A stretch of 64,000 nucleotides of DNA from contig JAZPYO010000048.1 of NCBI GenBank assembly GCA_045544195.1, forward strand, positions 11,806 through 75,805. The letters are read 5' to 3'. Of the stretch, positions 34,668 through 44,153 are shown piece after piece (position 1 is the stretch's first letter; each line of letters starts with the position of its first letter). The notes beneath the pieces are model-generated. The model ran no database searches. It was not told the origin of the DNA and saw nothing but the letters and a program-made list of their open reading frames with translations. Origin of the DNA: RGIG7213 sp045544195 (lineage in GTDB: Bacteria > Bacillota > Clostridia > Oscillospirales > CAG-272). The translations under genes and the position numbers were made by a program.

Positions 34668-37292
34668 TCAGTTATATTTGGAAAGCTCTGCTTTTATGCT
34701 TTCTGCCTTTTCGATATATCCCTTGAGCTTTGCCTTTTCGCCGTTTACTACCGCCTCGGGAGCCTTTGCCACGAAGCCCTCGTTTGACAGCTTCTTTTCA
34801 AGGCGGTCTATCTCGCCCCGGGTTTTTACAAGCTCTGCGTTAAGACGAGCCTTTTCCTTTTCAAAGTCAACGACCTCTGAAAGCGGAATATATATTGCGC
34901 AGTCATCGGTAATTATTGAAACAGCGTCCTCGCCCTTATACTCGTCGGTATAAACTACCTCGCTTGCGGATGCAAGACGTGTAAAGAAGCCCGATGTATC
35001 TTCATTGAACGTGTCCTTTTTATCGCTCTTGATATATACAGTAGCCTTCTTTGACGGAGGTACATTCATTTCAGCTCGGCGGTTTCTTACAGCCTTTACA
35101 GCGGAAATAAGCGACTGCATACGCTCCTCATCAACAGGGAAATCGAGCTTTTCCGTGTATTCGGGATACGCTGAGATCATAATGCTTGCATCCTCGTGAG
35201 GCAGGCTTTGATATATTTCCTCTGTGATAAACGGCATATAGGGATGAAGGAGCTTCAACGCCTGTGTAAGAACATATGCTATAACGTTCTGAGCCGTCTT
35301 GTTATCCTCTGAGCCCTTATCGTTGAAGCGGGGCTTCAAAAGCTCGATATACCAATCGCAGAAGTTATCCCAGATGAAATCGTATATCTTGGAAAGCGCA
35401 ACGCCGAGCTCAAACGATTCAATATTTGCAGAAACCTCTTTGATAAGACGGTTGAGCTTTGAAAGTATCCATTTATCCTCTATGCGAAGCTTATCCTCGC
35501 TCGGAAGCTCTATTTTTTCAATATCGAGATTCATAAGCACGAAGCGCGCCGCATTCCATATCTTATTTGAGAAATTACGTGACGCTTCGATCTTTTCATC
35601 GGAAAAACGCATATCGTTTCCGGGAGAGTTACCCGTAGCAAGAGCAAAACGCAAAGCATCTGCGCCGTATTTTTCGATTATCATCAAGGGATCTATGCCG
35701 TTGCCGAGAGATTTCGACATCTTTCTTCCCTGAGCATCTCTTACAAGACCGTGAATAAATACGTGCTTGAACGGTATTTCGTCCATATGCTCCATAGCGG
35801 AGAATATCATTCTGGATACCCAGAATGTAATAATATCATATCCCGTAACGAGAACATCTGTCGGATAATATTTTTCAAGATCAGGCGTTTTGTCGGGCCA
35901 GCCGAGAGTTGAGAACGGCCACAATGCAGAGGAGAACCACGTATCAAGAACATCCTCATCCTGATGCACCTTGCCGCCACACTCAGGGCACGTATCTATG
36001 TCCGTTTTGGAAACGGTCATTTTTCCACATTTATCGCAGTAGAATGCGGGTATTCTGTGACCCCACCAAAGCTGACGCGAAATGCACCAGTCGTGCAGAT
36101 TTTCCATCCAGTTGATGTATATCTTACTGAAGCGCTCGGGCTCATAGCTTATTCTGCCGTCCTTCACGGCATCAATAGCGGGCTGTATCATCGGGCCCAT
36201 CTTTACAAACCACTGATCCGATGTCAAGGGCTCTACGGTGTTTCCGCAGCGGTAGCACTTGCCTACGTTATGGCTGTGCGGCTCTATTTTTACAAGGTAG
36301 CCCTGCTCCTGAAGGTCTTCAACGATCTTGCGTCTTGCCTCATATCTTTCCATACCCTCATACTTACCGCCATACTCGTTGATCGTGGCATCGTCATTCA
36401 TAACCTTAATTACCTCAAGATCGTGACGCTGTCCTACCATAAAGTCGTTCGGGTCGTGCGCGGGAGTTATCTTAACGCAGCCCGTACCGAATTCCTTATC
36501 AACGTATTCGTCGGCAATTACGGGTATTTCTCTGCCGACAAGGGGCAGAACGAGCATTTTGCCTACAAGATGTGTGTATCTTTCATCGTCGGGGTTTACC
36601 GCAACAGCGGTATCGCCGAGAAGCGTTTCGGGGCGTGTAGTTGCTATCGTAACGTATTCGTCGCTGTCCTTAACGGGATATCTGATATGCCAGAAATGAC
36701 CTGCATCCTCGGAATACTCTACCTCAGCATCGGAAAGAGCTGTGCGGCAATGAGGACACCAGTTTATTATACGGTAGCCTCTGTATATAAGTCCCTTATC
36801 GTACAGATTTACGAATACCTCGCGAACTGCACGGGAAAGTCCCTCATCCATCGTGAAGCGGAGACGCGTCCAGTCGCACGAGCAGCCGAGCTTCTGAAGC
36901 TGACGGATGATCGTTGAGCCATACTGAGCCTTCCAGTCCCACACTCTTTCAAGAAACTTTTCTCTTCCGAGATCGTAGCGTGTGAGTCCCTCATTCTTTC
37001 TTAAATATTCCTCCACCTTTATCTGTGTTGCAATACCTGCATGGTCAGTACCCGGAACCCACAGTGTAGAAAAGCCCTTCATTCTCTTATAACGGATAAG
37101 AATATCCTGAAGCGTTTCATCAAGCGCGTGTCCCATGTGGAGCTGACCTGTTACATTTGGGGGCGGAATAACGATAGTAAACGGCTCCTTGCCGTCATTC
37201 ACATCAGGTGTGAAATAACCGCCGTCGCACCAGGAGCTGTACAGCCTGTCCTCGACCTGAGCGGGATTAAAGTTCTTTTCAAGTTCTTTCAT
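34668..37292 (-). CDS. valS: Valyl-tRNA synthetase
   Basis: This 874-residue class I synthetase charges tRNA-Val. It has the HIGH-type motif in PNVTGQLHMGHALDETLQD, the editing domain (VTIATTRPETLLGDTAVAVNP), a zinc-type CxxC pair insert (CDKCGKMT and CPECGG), the KMSKS motif in GRKMSKSLGNGIDP, and a C-terminal coiled coil. Its length is normal for the bacterial enzyme. A T-box leader upstream makes its expression respond to uncharged tRNA-Val. Confidence 0.97.
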   Translation of the reverse strand: MKELEKNFNPAQVEDRLYSSWCDGGYFTPDVNDGKEPFTIVIPPPNVTGQLHMGHALDETLQDILIRYKRMKGFSTLWVPGTDHAGIATQIKVEEYLRKNEGLTRYDLGREKFLERVWDWKAQYGSTIIRQLQKLGCSCDWTRLRFTMDEGLSRAVREVFVNLYDKGLIYRGYRIINWCPHCRTALSDAEVEYSEDAGHFWHIRYPVKDSDEYVTIATTRPETLLGDTAVAVNPDDERYTHLVGKMLVLPLVGREIPVIADEYVDKEFGTGCVKITPAHDPNDFMVGQRHDLEVIKVMNDDATINEYGGKYEGMERYEARRKIVEDLQEQGYLVKIEPHSHNVGKCYRCGNTVEPLTSDQWFVKMGPMIQPAIDAVKDGRISYEPERFSKIYINWMENLHDWCISRQLWWGHRIPAFYCDKCGKMTVSKTDIDTCPECGGKVHQDEDVLDTWFSSALWPFSTLGWPDKTPDLEKYYPTDVLVTGYDIITFWVSRMIFSAMEHMDEIPFKHVFIHGLVRDAQGRKMSKSLGNGIDPLMIIEKYGADALRFALATGNSPGNDMRFSDEKIEASRNFSNKIWNAARFVLMNLDIEKIELPSEDKLRIEDKWILSKLNRLIKEVSANIESFELGVALSKIYDFIWDNFCDWYIELLKPRFNDKGSEDNKTAQNVIAYVLTQALKLLHPYMPFITEEIYQSLPHEDASIMISAYPEYTEKLDFPVDEERMQSLISAVKAVRNRRAEMNVPPSKKATVYIKSDKKDTFNEDTSGFFTRLASASEVVYTDEYKGEDAVSIITDDCAIYIPLSEVVDFEKEKARLNAELVKTRGEIDRLEKKLSNEGFVAKAPEAVVNGEKAKLKGYIEKAESIKAELSKYN

Positions 37293-37311
37293 AAAACCTC
37301 TGCCTTTCGTA

Positions 37312-37586
37312 AAAAATAAAATCTCCCGTCCGTATTAGGACGGGAGATACCCGTGTTACCACCTAATTTCACGCAGGGGCGTTACCCGTGCGCCTTACGC
37401 AGCCGCAAATCAGCCGCTGTACATCTTTACGGCTGTACACCCGTCGGCATCTACTAAGCAATGCGCTTTTCTCGCCGCCGCTCAAAGACTACTTCCGATA
37501 AACACCGACAGACGCTTGCACCAATGCGCCCCTCTCTGTACGTCGGGAGGTTTTACCGTACTCCTTCTTATCATTGCATTTAAAAA
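37312..37586 (-). ncRNA. T-box leader (tRNA-Val sensing) of valS
   Basis: The minus-strand leader carries the T-box core TAGGTGGTAACACGGG (complement of about 37349-37364). It is followed at once by a terminator stem (TCTCCCGTCC with GGACGGGAGA) and TTTTATTTTTT. A specifier candidate GUA follows GAA in GAAGTAG (complement of about 37490-37496), consistent with valine; GUC is adjacent and cannot be excluded. Uncharged tRNA-Val would stabilise the antiterminator and allow valS transcription. Confidence 0.92.
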
Positions 37587-37587
37587 T

Positions 37588-37615
37588 ATTATACCTATAA
37601 TACGCCGTTTGTCAA
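37588..37615 (-). promoter_or_regulatory. Sigma A promoter of the T-box/valS transcript
   Basis: On the minus strand it reads TTGACA, 16 nt, TATAAT, immediately upstream of the T-box leader. Confidence 0.85.
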
Positions 37616-37631
37616 GGCTTTTTTGAAAAAT

Positions 37632-39128
37632 TTACAATTCGCGCGCTACACGTGTAAGCTCCTGCCACACCTTGACCATGGCGTAAGTGTCGAGCTTACA
37701 GTATTCCAAAAGCCCACAACGCGCAATTTGCGCCTGCTCCGGTGTCATATCTTTTATACGTGGAAATAAGTCCATCGCCTCGCTTCCGTTATGAACAGTG
37801 CTTAAGCTGCCGTAATCAAGCGATGGGTTATTCGGATACATAGCGGGAAGCACGCTTTTTATAGAAAGAGATGCCCCCATTGCCCTGTTGTAGTAGTATC
37901 CTGCTCTGAACGGATCTATAAGATCCTTTATGTTATCCGCAATATTCAATAAATGCTCAGATAATTCGGGTACTGCCGATGCCAGCTCCTTTATTCTGCC
38001 GCACTCAAAGCTCTTATTGTATGCAAGCACGCACACATTTCTCGGTATAGCCTCGCACAATCTTTCGGCAAGCTCATATCTCGGATCTGTTCCCGACTGT
38101 GCAAGAAACTCCTTATGCAGTATTTCGCCGTCCTCTTTTTCAATATAGTGCAAGGAATATTGAAACGGCACCTGTGAGTACGGGTGAGTACCCGTGTATT
38201 CGGGTATCGGAAGCTGCATCGTTTCAAAATCAAGGAAATACAGCGGATATGAAAGAGTGGAAAGAAATCCTTCAATTCCTTTTTTGTCCGTATGCGTCGG
38301 AAGATCGTTAAGCGTATGGCGTATCTGCAATTCACGTATAGTGCATTTGCTGCCATCTTCCTTAAAATCGCTTATATTGACCAAGCCGCGCCTGTAAAGC
38401 TGTATTTTTTTATCAAAGCCCAAACGGTACAGATCAAAAACTGACGGCTTTGGCAGATCCTTTGTACAATAGCTCCAGAACGGACACAGATGCGGTTGAT
38501 TGCATTTTTCGGATATATCGCAGTCAGGCTCTGTTTTGCTCTCAAGAATTCCAAGAGCAATTGACACGTTTTCCGCAACGCTCCGATAGTGTTTTTCTAC
38601 ACGGAGCGATACGTCATCTATTCTGAAAAATCTGTTAAGATCAAGCTCTCGGCCGAAAACGTATCCTGCATTTATGTATATCAGATACGTTCCCGTTACC
38701 TTTATTCCAAGGCTTTGCAAAACGTATTTCTGATATGCAATATCGTACATATATACTTCATTTGCGTGAGTTGATGCCTTGACCTCGTAAATAGCGTATC
38801 CGCCGTTTTCACGTCTTAATATATCAACTGAGCAAAAGCAGCCATTACAGGAAAATGATGCCTCGCATATGACCTTTTCGCCCTTGAATATCATGCTGCT
38901 CGTCAGCGATATCATTTTGTCAAGGTCAAGCTCTCCGTCACCGTTTCTGCTCGTTACGTCAATATACTTGCCGAAAAGCCCTCTGGCAAGCGTGCCGACC
39001 TCTTTACCTGCCTGTATCAGAGATTCCGCAGACGGATCCTCATTCGCCAGACCGTTTTTGTATTCGTTTAACCACAATTCCTTCGGACATTGCAGAAACG
39101 TACAGTATTTCGATTTTGATAATGGCAT
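37632..39128 (-). CDS. DUF2779 protein: Fe-S PD-(D/E)XK nuclease joined to an RNase H-like exonuclease domain
   Basis: The 498-residue protein belongs to the DUF2779 family. The N-terminal half looks like a Cas4/AddB-type PD-(D/E)XK nuclease with YAIYEVKAST as the E-x-K motif. Its cysteines (CTFLQC near the start, then CDISEKCNQPHLCPFWSYC) could hold a [4Fe-4S] cluster. The C-terminal half has LDFETMQLPIP and a late LEYCKLDTYAM, which fit the acidic residues of a DEDD-type 3'-5' exonuclease. No CRISPR genes are nearby. A role in DNA repair or processing is inferred. The ATG at 39128 follows GAAGGA at 7 nt. It lies 11 nt after the GH2 gene and is probably co-transcribed with it. Confidence 0.75.
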   Translation of the reverse strand: MPLSKSKYCTFLQCPKELWLNEYKNGLANEDPSAESLIQAGKEVGTLARGLFGKYIDVTSRNGDGELDLDKMISLTSSMIFKGEKVICEASFSCNGCFCSVDILRRENGGYAIYEVKASTHANEVYMYDIAYQKYVLQSLGIKVTGTYLIYINAGYVFGRELDLNRFFRIDDVSLRVEKHYRSVAENVSIALGILESKTEPDCDISEKCNQPHLCPFWSYCTKDLPKPSVFDLYRLGFDKKIQLYRRGLVNISDFKEDGSKCTIRELQIRHTLNDLPTHTDKKGIEGFLSTLSYPLYFLDFETMQLPIPEYTGTHPYSQVPFQYSLHYIEKEDGEILHKEFLAQSGTDPRYELAERLCEAIPRNVCVLAYNKSFECGRIKELASAVPELSEHLLNIADNIKDLIDPFRAGYYYNRAMGASLSIKSVLPAMYPNNPSLDYGSLSTVHNGSEAMDLFPRIKDMTPEQAQIARCGLLEYCKLDTYAMVKVWQELTRVAREL

Positions 39129-39139
39129 TATTTTGTCCT

Positions 39140-40861
39140 TCAGATCTGCTTTGTACAATCCTCAAACGCCTTGAAAACTGCATCGTTGGCTTTTTTAAGT
39201 CTTTCGGCATTCGGCTTTACCACCTGCCTGTCATACGTCAGAATACCGTTTGTTTCATCCTCAACATCGGACACCTGCGTAAGAACAGCACCGCACAGAC
39301 CTCTTTTCACCGCCGCAACTACCTCGTTTTCGTACAACGCACAAAGTCCGTCCGTAAGCTGCTCGGACGATCTGTACGTCTTATATCCGTAATTATTGTT
39401 TGGATTATACGTATGGTCGGGAACGATGTATGAATAACCGCCAAATTCAGAAAGCACCCTCGGCAGCTTTGTCGGCTTTTCCTTATATTTTACGGGCTTG
39501 AAATACACGTGATCGCTTTCCACATCGGAGTGATCCGTCTTGAACCAACCTGACGTTGTATCCCAGATACGACTGTCATCAAGACTTTTTGCAAGCGAAT
39601 ACATCTGCTTTTCGCCGAACTGCCCCCAGCCCTCATTGAATATCGTATAATACACGACGCTCGGATGGTTATACAAAAGCTCCGTCGTTTTTTTCATCAT
39701 TTTTTCAAAAAGGTCCTTACGCTTCTCGCTTGCGCTGTGGTGGATACCCTTTTTAAGAAATGCGGTTGGCAATGCGGTATCTATCACAAAATTGTATTTA
39801 CCGCTGTTGACCATATCCTGAAAAACCGCCATTCCGTACACATCGCAATAATAATAGAACAGCTGAGGCTCGATCTTTATGTGCTTTCTGAGCATATTGA
39901 AGCCGAGCTTTTTCATTTGAATAATATCGAATTTAAATCCGTCGGGCGTTGCAGGCAGATAAATACCGTCGCTGTAATAGCCCTGATCGAGCAAGCCGTT
40001 AAAGAAATACGGCTTTCCGTTGAGAAGCATCCTCGGATATCCGTTTATCACCTCGACTCCGACCGTACGCAATGCAAAGTACGATCTTACGCTGTCGTTT
40101 TCCGTTTTGAGAGTAAAGCGGTATAGATACGGGTCCTCAGGCGACCACAAATGCGGGTCTTTCGGTCTTACCGTAACGCTGTCACCGTCAAATTCACAGT
40201 TAAGCTCGGAGTTTTCTTCGTCGAATATAAGCTCCTTTTTGCCGACAGCACCGCTTACGGTCAAGGTTGCCTGATCGATTCCTATCTGCGTTTTTATACC
40301 CTGTATATAATTTTCATAAACGCTTTCAAGCCAGACGGTCTGCCATATGCCCGATATGGGAGTATACCACATACCTCCCCTTTTTTTACTTTGCTTTCCG
40401 TACGGAATATCGGTATCGAGCTTATCTGTGATAAGGACTGAAAGCTCATTTTCTCCATTTCTGCACAACTGTGTAATATCGAACGAAAACGGCAGATAGC
40501 CGCCGATATTTCCCCCTGCGCGCTTACCGTTAACGTACACGTCTGCTATCTGATCGCACGCTCCGAAATGCAGGAATATTCGATCCTTTACAAAGCCCTC
40601 GGGCAACGTGAAGGTACGTTTACACTCAAAGCTCTCAAGATCAAAATCCTCATAGCCGTCAAATCCCGAAAGGCGTGACTGCGGAGCGAACGGCACGTTT
40701 ACAAAGCCCTTGGATACGCCGTTATCCAAAAGCTCCCATCTTCCGTTAAGACATATATATGAATCTCTCTGTAAGCACGGGCGCGGATATTCCTCATAGG
40801 GTATATCGCCCATGTCCTTTTCAAATGGAGTTTCAAGCTGTATAAATCTGCCGTTTTTCAT
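39140..40861 (-). CDS. Glycoside hydrolase family 2 (beta-galactosidase/glucuronidase-like)
   Basis: The 573-residue enzyme has the GH2 layout: a sugar-binding jelly roll (about 20-180), an immunoglobulin-like domain, and a TIM barrel. The acid/base glutamate is in IFNEGWGQF and the nucleophile glutamate in VLSEFGGYS. There is no signal peptide, so it works in the cytoplasm on imported oligosaccharides. It is shorter than LacZ. Substrate is not readable from sequence; beta-galactoside, glucuronide or mannoside are candidates. The ATG at 40861 has AAGGGAAC upstream. It leads an operon with the DUF2779 gene. Confidence 0.85.
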   Translation of the reverse strand: MKNGRFIQLETPFEKDMGDIPYEEYPRPCLQRDSYICLNGRWELLDNGVSKGFVNVPFAPQSRLSGFDGYEDFDLESFECKRTFTLPEGFVKDRIFLHFGACDQIADVYVNGKRAGGNIGGYLPFSFDITQLCRNGENELSVLITDKLDTDIPYGKQSKKRGGMWYTPISGIWQTVWLESVYENYIQGIKTQIGIDQATLTVSGAVGKKELIFDEENSELNCEFDGDSVTVRPKDPHLWSPEDPYLYRFTLKTENDSVRSYFALRTVGVEVINGYPRMLLNGKPYFFNGLLDQGYYSDGIYLPATPDGFKFDIIQMKKLGFNMLRKHIKIEPQLFYYYCDVYGMAVFQDMVNSGKYNFVIDTALPTAFLKKGIHHSASEKRKDLFEKMMKKTTELLYNHPSVVYYTIFNEGWGQFGEKQMYSLAKSLDDSRIWDTTSGWFKTDHSDVESDHVYFKPVKYKEKPTKLPRVLSEFGGYSYIVPDHTYNPNNNYGYKTYRSSEQLTDGLCALYENEVVAAVKRGLCGAVLTQVSDVEDETNGILTYDRQVVKPNAERLKKANDAVFKAFEDCTKQI

Positions 40862-40902
40862 CAAACCGTTCCCTTTCGCATTTCATAACAATGTATATTT
40901 TT

Positions 40903-40931
40903 ATTATACCACATTAAATCAAAGATTGCAA
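40903..40931 (-). promoter_or_regulatory. Sigma A promoter of the GH2 gene
   Basis: On the minus strand it reads TTGCAA, 17 nt, TATAAT, about 35 nt before the start codon. Confidence 0.65.
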
Positions 40932-41007
40932 CACCGAAAAATGCTTCAACACAAAAAACGGTAACTGTGATGCGCGCTTTATCATATACTGAAAAGAGGA
41001 GATAAAT

Positions 41008-41625
41008 ATGAATTTATACAGCTTATTCAGACGGTGTCTGTACAGAAGATACACTACGTCAGGACGCTCTGCTGATTATGACATAGAATTCTCTTACAGA
41101 ACTGTTTACATATATTTTCAAGCATCAAACGGCTTGCGGGATTGGAAAAACAATCTCGACTTTCCCGCAAGGATCTATAAAACGGAAAACGGCAAGAAAT
41201 TTTATGCCCACAGAGGCTTTCTTTCCGTATGGGAAAGCATAAGAGAAGAAATAGACGGAGCGATAAATGACAAAAAAATAAAAAGCGCCGTGTGCGTAGG
41301 GTATTCGCACGGTGCGGCGCTTGCTTTATTATGCTATGAATATCTTGTAAGAACACATCCCGATATAAAAAGCAGGATATACGGCTATGGCTTCGGCTGT
41401 CCCAGAGTAGTATGGGGCGCAAAAAACGAAGCATTTTGGAACAATTTCACCGTTATTCGAAATATTGACGATATCGTCACGCATCTTCCGCCTGCCGCTT
41501 TGGGATACAGACACGTAGGGCAAATGCTGAAAATAGGCAGAAAGGGTGCATATTCGCCAACCGATGCCCACAGACCCGAAAATATAATGAAGGAGCTTTG
41601 CGGCATAAGATATCCGCTTTCATAA
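41008..41625 (+). CDS. Class 3 lipase-like alpha/beta hydrolase
   Basis: The 205-residue protein has the lipase class 3 triad: the nucleophile serine in GYSHGAALAL, the aspartate in RNIDDIVTHLPP, and a histidine in DAHRPENI. FYAHRGFLSVWESI matches the segment before the nucleophile elbow. There is no signal peptide, so it is probably cytoplasmic. GAGGAG lies 8 nt before the ATG. Its substrate may be a lipid or ester. The gene ends 5 nt from the convergent cohesin gene. A CGGTAA box similar to the repressor operators is upstream (40955-40964). Confidence 0.83.
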   Translation: MNLYSLFRRCLYRRYTTSGRSADYDIEFSYRTVYIYFQASNGLRDWKNNLDFPARIYKTENGKKFYAHRGFLSVWESIREEIDGAINDKKIKSAVCVGYSHGAALALLCYEYLVRTHPDIKSRIYGYGFGCPRVVWGAKNEAFWNNFTVIRNIDDIVTHLPPAALGYRHVGQMLKIGRKGAYSPTDAHRPENIMKELCGIRYPLS

Positions 41626-41630
41626 AAGAG

Positions 41631-42464
41631 TTACCGCCTTTTGCGCTTTGCAATTATTATCGTCACGCCTGCAAGGGCGCAAAGCACAAGCGCGGAGCAT
41701 ATAACGGCAGTTATAACGTGAGTTTTTTTATCATTTTGAAAACTGCCTGTATTGTCCGTCTGTCCCTGAGTTATCTGTTCTATGTCCGTTACATCCGATG
41801 TACTGTCGGAGCTTTCGTCTTTATTCGTTGTGCTGTTGCCTGTATTTTCCGCAGTATCCTCGGCTATACCCGTTTCGGACTGTACAGGCTCGGTCTTGCT
41901 TTGCTCGGCAGGTGTCGTCTGCGGCTTTGTCGTCGTTTCCTTTTCCGTGTCATCAGCCGTCGCTTCACCGTCCGTTGTGCTGCTGGTCTGCGTTTCATCA
42001 CGTACTACTACGCCGTAATACGTATAATCGTTACACGCATAGTCCGTCTGACCGTCGGATAAGATACATTCCGTCATCACAACGGATATTTTTTCATTCG
42101 TTGAATTTTCAACAAGCTCAAAGTGCAGATCAAGCACCGACAGCGTTCCGTCAAATACCTCGTTTGTATAAAAGAACAGTCTGCACGTGCCGTTTTCTTC
42201 ATTTATACTGTATTTTGATAAAAATCTGTCCGACGCATCAATTACCGATACAAGCCTTAGCTGATCCTTATCGTACCTTACAGTCGCCTCGCCGCCGAGA
42301 ACACCGCCTGCACGCTCAAGGGAAACGCTGAGATCCAATACGCCGTTTGTCATATAGTACGAGCCGACAACAGCAAAACCGCCCGCAGCGTCCGCGCTGA
42401 CATTGATACACGCAAGAACAGCAACGGTTGCCGCGGCGATCAACGATAATATTTTTTTGTACAC
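41631..42464 (-). CDS. Membrane-anchored cohesin-domain protein
   Basis: The 277-residue protein has a signal peptide (about 1-25) and a cohesin-like beta-sandwich (about 28-150; VLDLSVSLERAGGVLGGEA, VRYDKDQLRLVSV, LSVLDLHFEL). It also has a Thr/Glu/Ser-rich stalk (about 150-245), a membrane helix and the tail KRKRR. It would present a dockerin-binding domain at the outer face of the membrane. The start is a GTG with GGGAG 9 nt upstream. The gene lies 41 nt downstream of the dockerin-bearing gene in the same direction, so they are likely partners. There is no LPXTG or SLH anchor. The cohesin call is by pattern and could be another cohesin-like fold. Confidence 0.75.
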   Translation of the reverse strand: MYKKILSLIAAATVAVLACINVSADAAGGFAVVGSYYMTNGVLDLSVSLERAGGVLGGEATVRYDKDQLRLVSVIDASDRFLSKYSINEENGTCRLFFYTNEVFDGTLSVLDLHFELVENSTNEKISVVMTECILSDGQTDYACNDYTYYGVVVRDETQTSSTTDGEATADDTEKETTTKPQTTPAEQSKTEPVQSETGIAEDTAENTGNSTTNKDESSDSTSDVTDIEQITQGQTDNTGSFQNDKKTHVITAVICSALVLCALAGVTIIIAKRKRR

Positions 42465-42505
42465 AGCATACGTCTCCCTTCCTTAAAATTTTCAAGTCAT
42501 ATCCT

Positions 42506-43897
42506 TTACAGTCTGTAATCAGCTACTGCCGCTACCAGCTTACTCATAGTGATATAATCTGTAACTGTTACATTACCGTCCTCTGTTATATCGCAGAAGA
42601 ATTTCACTTCGTCGGACACCTGCTCAAGATTACGCAAAATAACGTCTGACATTACGTCAAGATCGCTTTGCGCGGCAATTCCATCGCCGTCAACATCGCC
42701 GTCAACGCACAGAACGAGCCTTTCCAGAACAGTTCCGTTTACGTTCAATATAAGATTGCATCCGGAGCCTACGTATGAATCATCGGAAACAAGCTCTCCG
42801 CTCGGCGATTCGATAAATAAAAATCCGTCAAGTCCTATAAGCTCCTTAAGTGACCGTACCGTTGTAAACAGCGGTATTCTGTACAGCATTCCGTTATTCT
42901 TTTCAAAAATATCGCACACTATCTGACTCGGTGTGTTTTCAAAAGCAAAATCGTATACGGCAAGCGATGACAAATAAGAGTATTTTTCGTCAACCGTGCG
43001 GCTTTTGGTTATTGTTTCGGTAGATACAAGAAGATTGTCACGCGTTATCTGTCCGACCTTGCCCTCTGCATCAACAGCCGTATTGTGAAGAATATCAAGG
43101 TGATATATTCTGCCGTTTATCTGCACCATATTCCAGATATGAAGGCTTTCCGCCACCTTACCTGTAACAAGATAGTTAGTATATCCCATTTCGTCAAGGA
43201 ACAATGCCGTAAGACCCGCAAACTCCTCGCATACGCCGAGTCTTTCCTTAAAGAAGGCGTAAACGCTTGAACGGTTTATCTGATCCATATCGTAAGAAAA
43301 TTCTCCGCTGAGAATAAAGTCGTTGAGAGCCAAAAGCTTGCCTGCATCGTCAAGCTCAGCCCACTGTGATACCGTAGGCCTTACAAGCTGCTGAATGACC
43401 TGCTCACGCTCCTCATTGCTTTCGCCCGTGGCGATAAAGAAATGGACCTTCAATGTCTTGTATCTGTCAGTCCGTTTATCAAGCGTTCCCTTGACGCTTA
43501 TACTGAACGAGCGCGCGATACATTTAATGTATTTATTACTTATTTCATCCTTCACTGCCTGGTAAACAGCGCTGCCCATTTCCTTGGCATCATCTGAGGT
43601 ATACCGTCCTGCATCGGTGATATTGAAAGTACGCATATAAACGTGGCAGTCAACAAGCTTATCCTTTACTGCGACCTTATCGTTTATGTAATTACACTGC
43701 TCGCTTGAAAGAATTTCACTGTATGAGGAATTTTTATAAAAATCGACTATGCCCTCAAAGGTCGAATCCATAACGAATACAGGCTCCTGCTCCATAAGCT
43801 GAGAATATGCAGGGGATTCCGCAACACAATAAAACGGAAAGGAGCATATAAGCATAACGATGCACATAAAAACACATAAAGGTTTTGATTTCTTCAT
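42506..43897 (-). CDS. Secreted transglutaminase-like protein with C-terminal dockerin
   Basis: The 463-residue protein has a signal peptide (about 1-26), an unassigned N-terminal part, and a transglutaminase-like domain with Cys223 (GVCEEFAGL), His253 (LHIWNMV) and Asp268 (YHLDIL). A type I dockerin module (399-458) follows: the first calcium loop is D401-V-D403-G-D405 to D412, and the second D436-I-T-E-D440 to D447. It would bind the cohesin protein encoded just downstream. The catalytic triad is intact, so amide cross-linking or proteolysis of surface proteins is plausible. The ATG at 43897 is preceded by AAAGGAGC; the ATG at 43912 overlaps that site and is rejected. Confidence 0.85.
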   Translation of the reverse strand: MKKSKPLCVFMCIVMLICSFPFYCVAESPAYSQLMEQEPVFVMDSTFEGIVDFYKNSSYSEILSSEQCNYINDKVAVKDKLVDCHVYMRTFNITDAGRYTSDDAKEMGSAVYQAVKDEISNKYIKCIARSFSISVKGTLDKRTDRYKTLKVHFFIATGESNEEREQVIQQLVRPTVSQWAELDDAGKLLALNDFILSGEFSYDMDQINRSSVYAFFKERLGVCEEFAGLTALFLDEMGYTNYLVTGKVAESLHIWNMVQINGRIYHLDILHNTAVDAEGKVGQITRDNLLVSTETITKSRTVDEKYSYLSSLAVYDFAFENTPSQIVCDIFEKNNGMLYRIPLFTTVRSLKELIGLDGFLFIESPSGELVSDDSYVGSGCNLILNVNGTVLERLVLCVDGDVDGDGIAAQSDLDVMSDVILRNLEQVSDEVKFFCDITEDGNVTVTDYITMSKLVAAVADYRL

Positions 43898-44119
43898 TTT
43901 TGCTCCTTTCATTTTTTAGTAGTATACATAGAAATTATATCATTTATTATATTGTAAATCAATAAATGTTACTAAAGTTTTTTTGAAGAAACGGTCGAAT
44001 ATTTTTTAAGAAAATTAAGACATAAAATCCTAAAAAGAAACCTTTTAAAACGGCGGTCTTTTTTTATTGTGCGAAGATATGATTTTGCGCAAAAAACTTA
44101 TAAAATCCTTCATTGTCCT

Positions 44120-44153
44120 TTCGACAGTTTAAATGCAGCTATCGGTGTATTAT
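44120..44153 (+). promoter_or_regulatory. Spo0A-activated type promoter of spoIIE
   Basis: TTCGACAG (44120-44127) is the complement of CTGTCGAA and contains a full Spo0A-box core TGTCGAA. It overlaps a -35 like TCGACA, and TATTAT follows after 21 nt. This wide spacing with an overlapping 0A box is the hallmark of Spo0A-P-activated sigma A promoters such as spoIIE and spoIIG in Bacillus. A second weaker box, GGTCGAA, is near 43992. The functional claim is inference. Confidence 0.6.

Noticed and set aside
41782..42331. Ser/Val-rich plus-strand open frames opposite the cohesin gene
   Set aside because: They are antisense to the repetitive Thr/Glu/Ser stalk of the cohesin protein and arise from its base composition.
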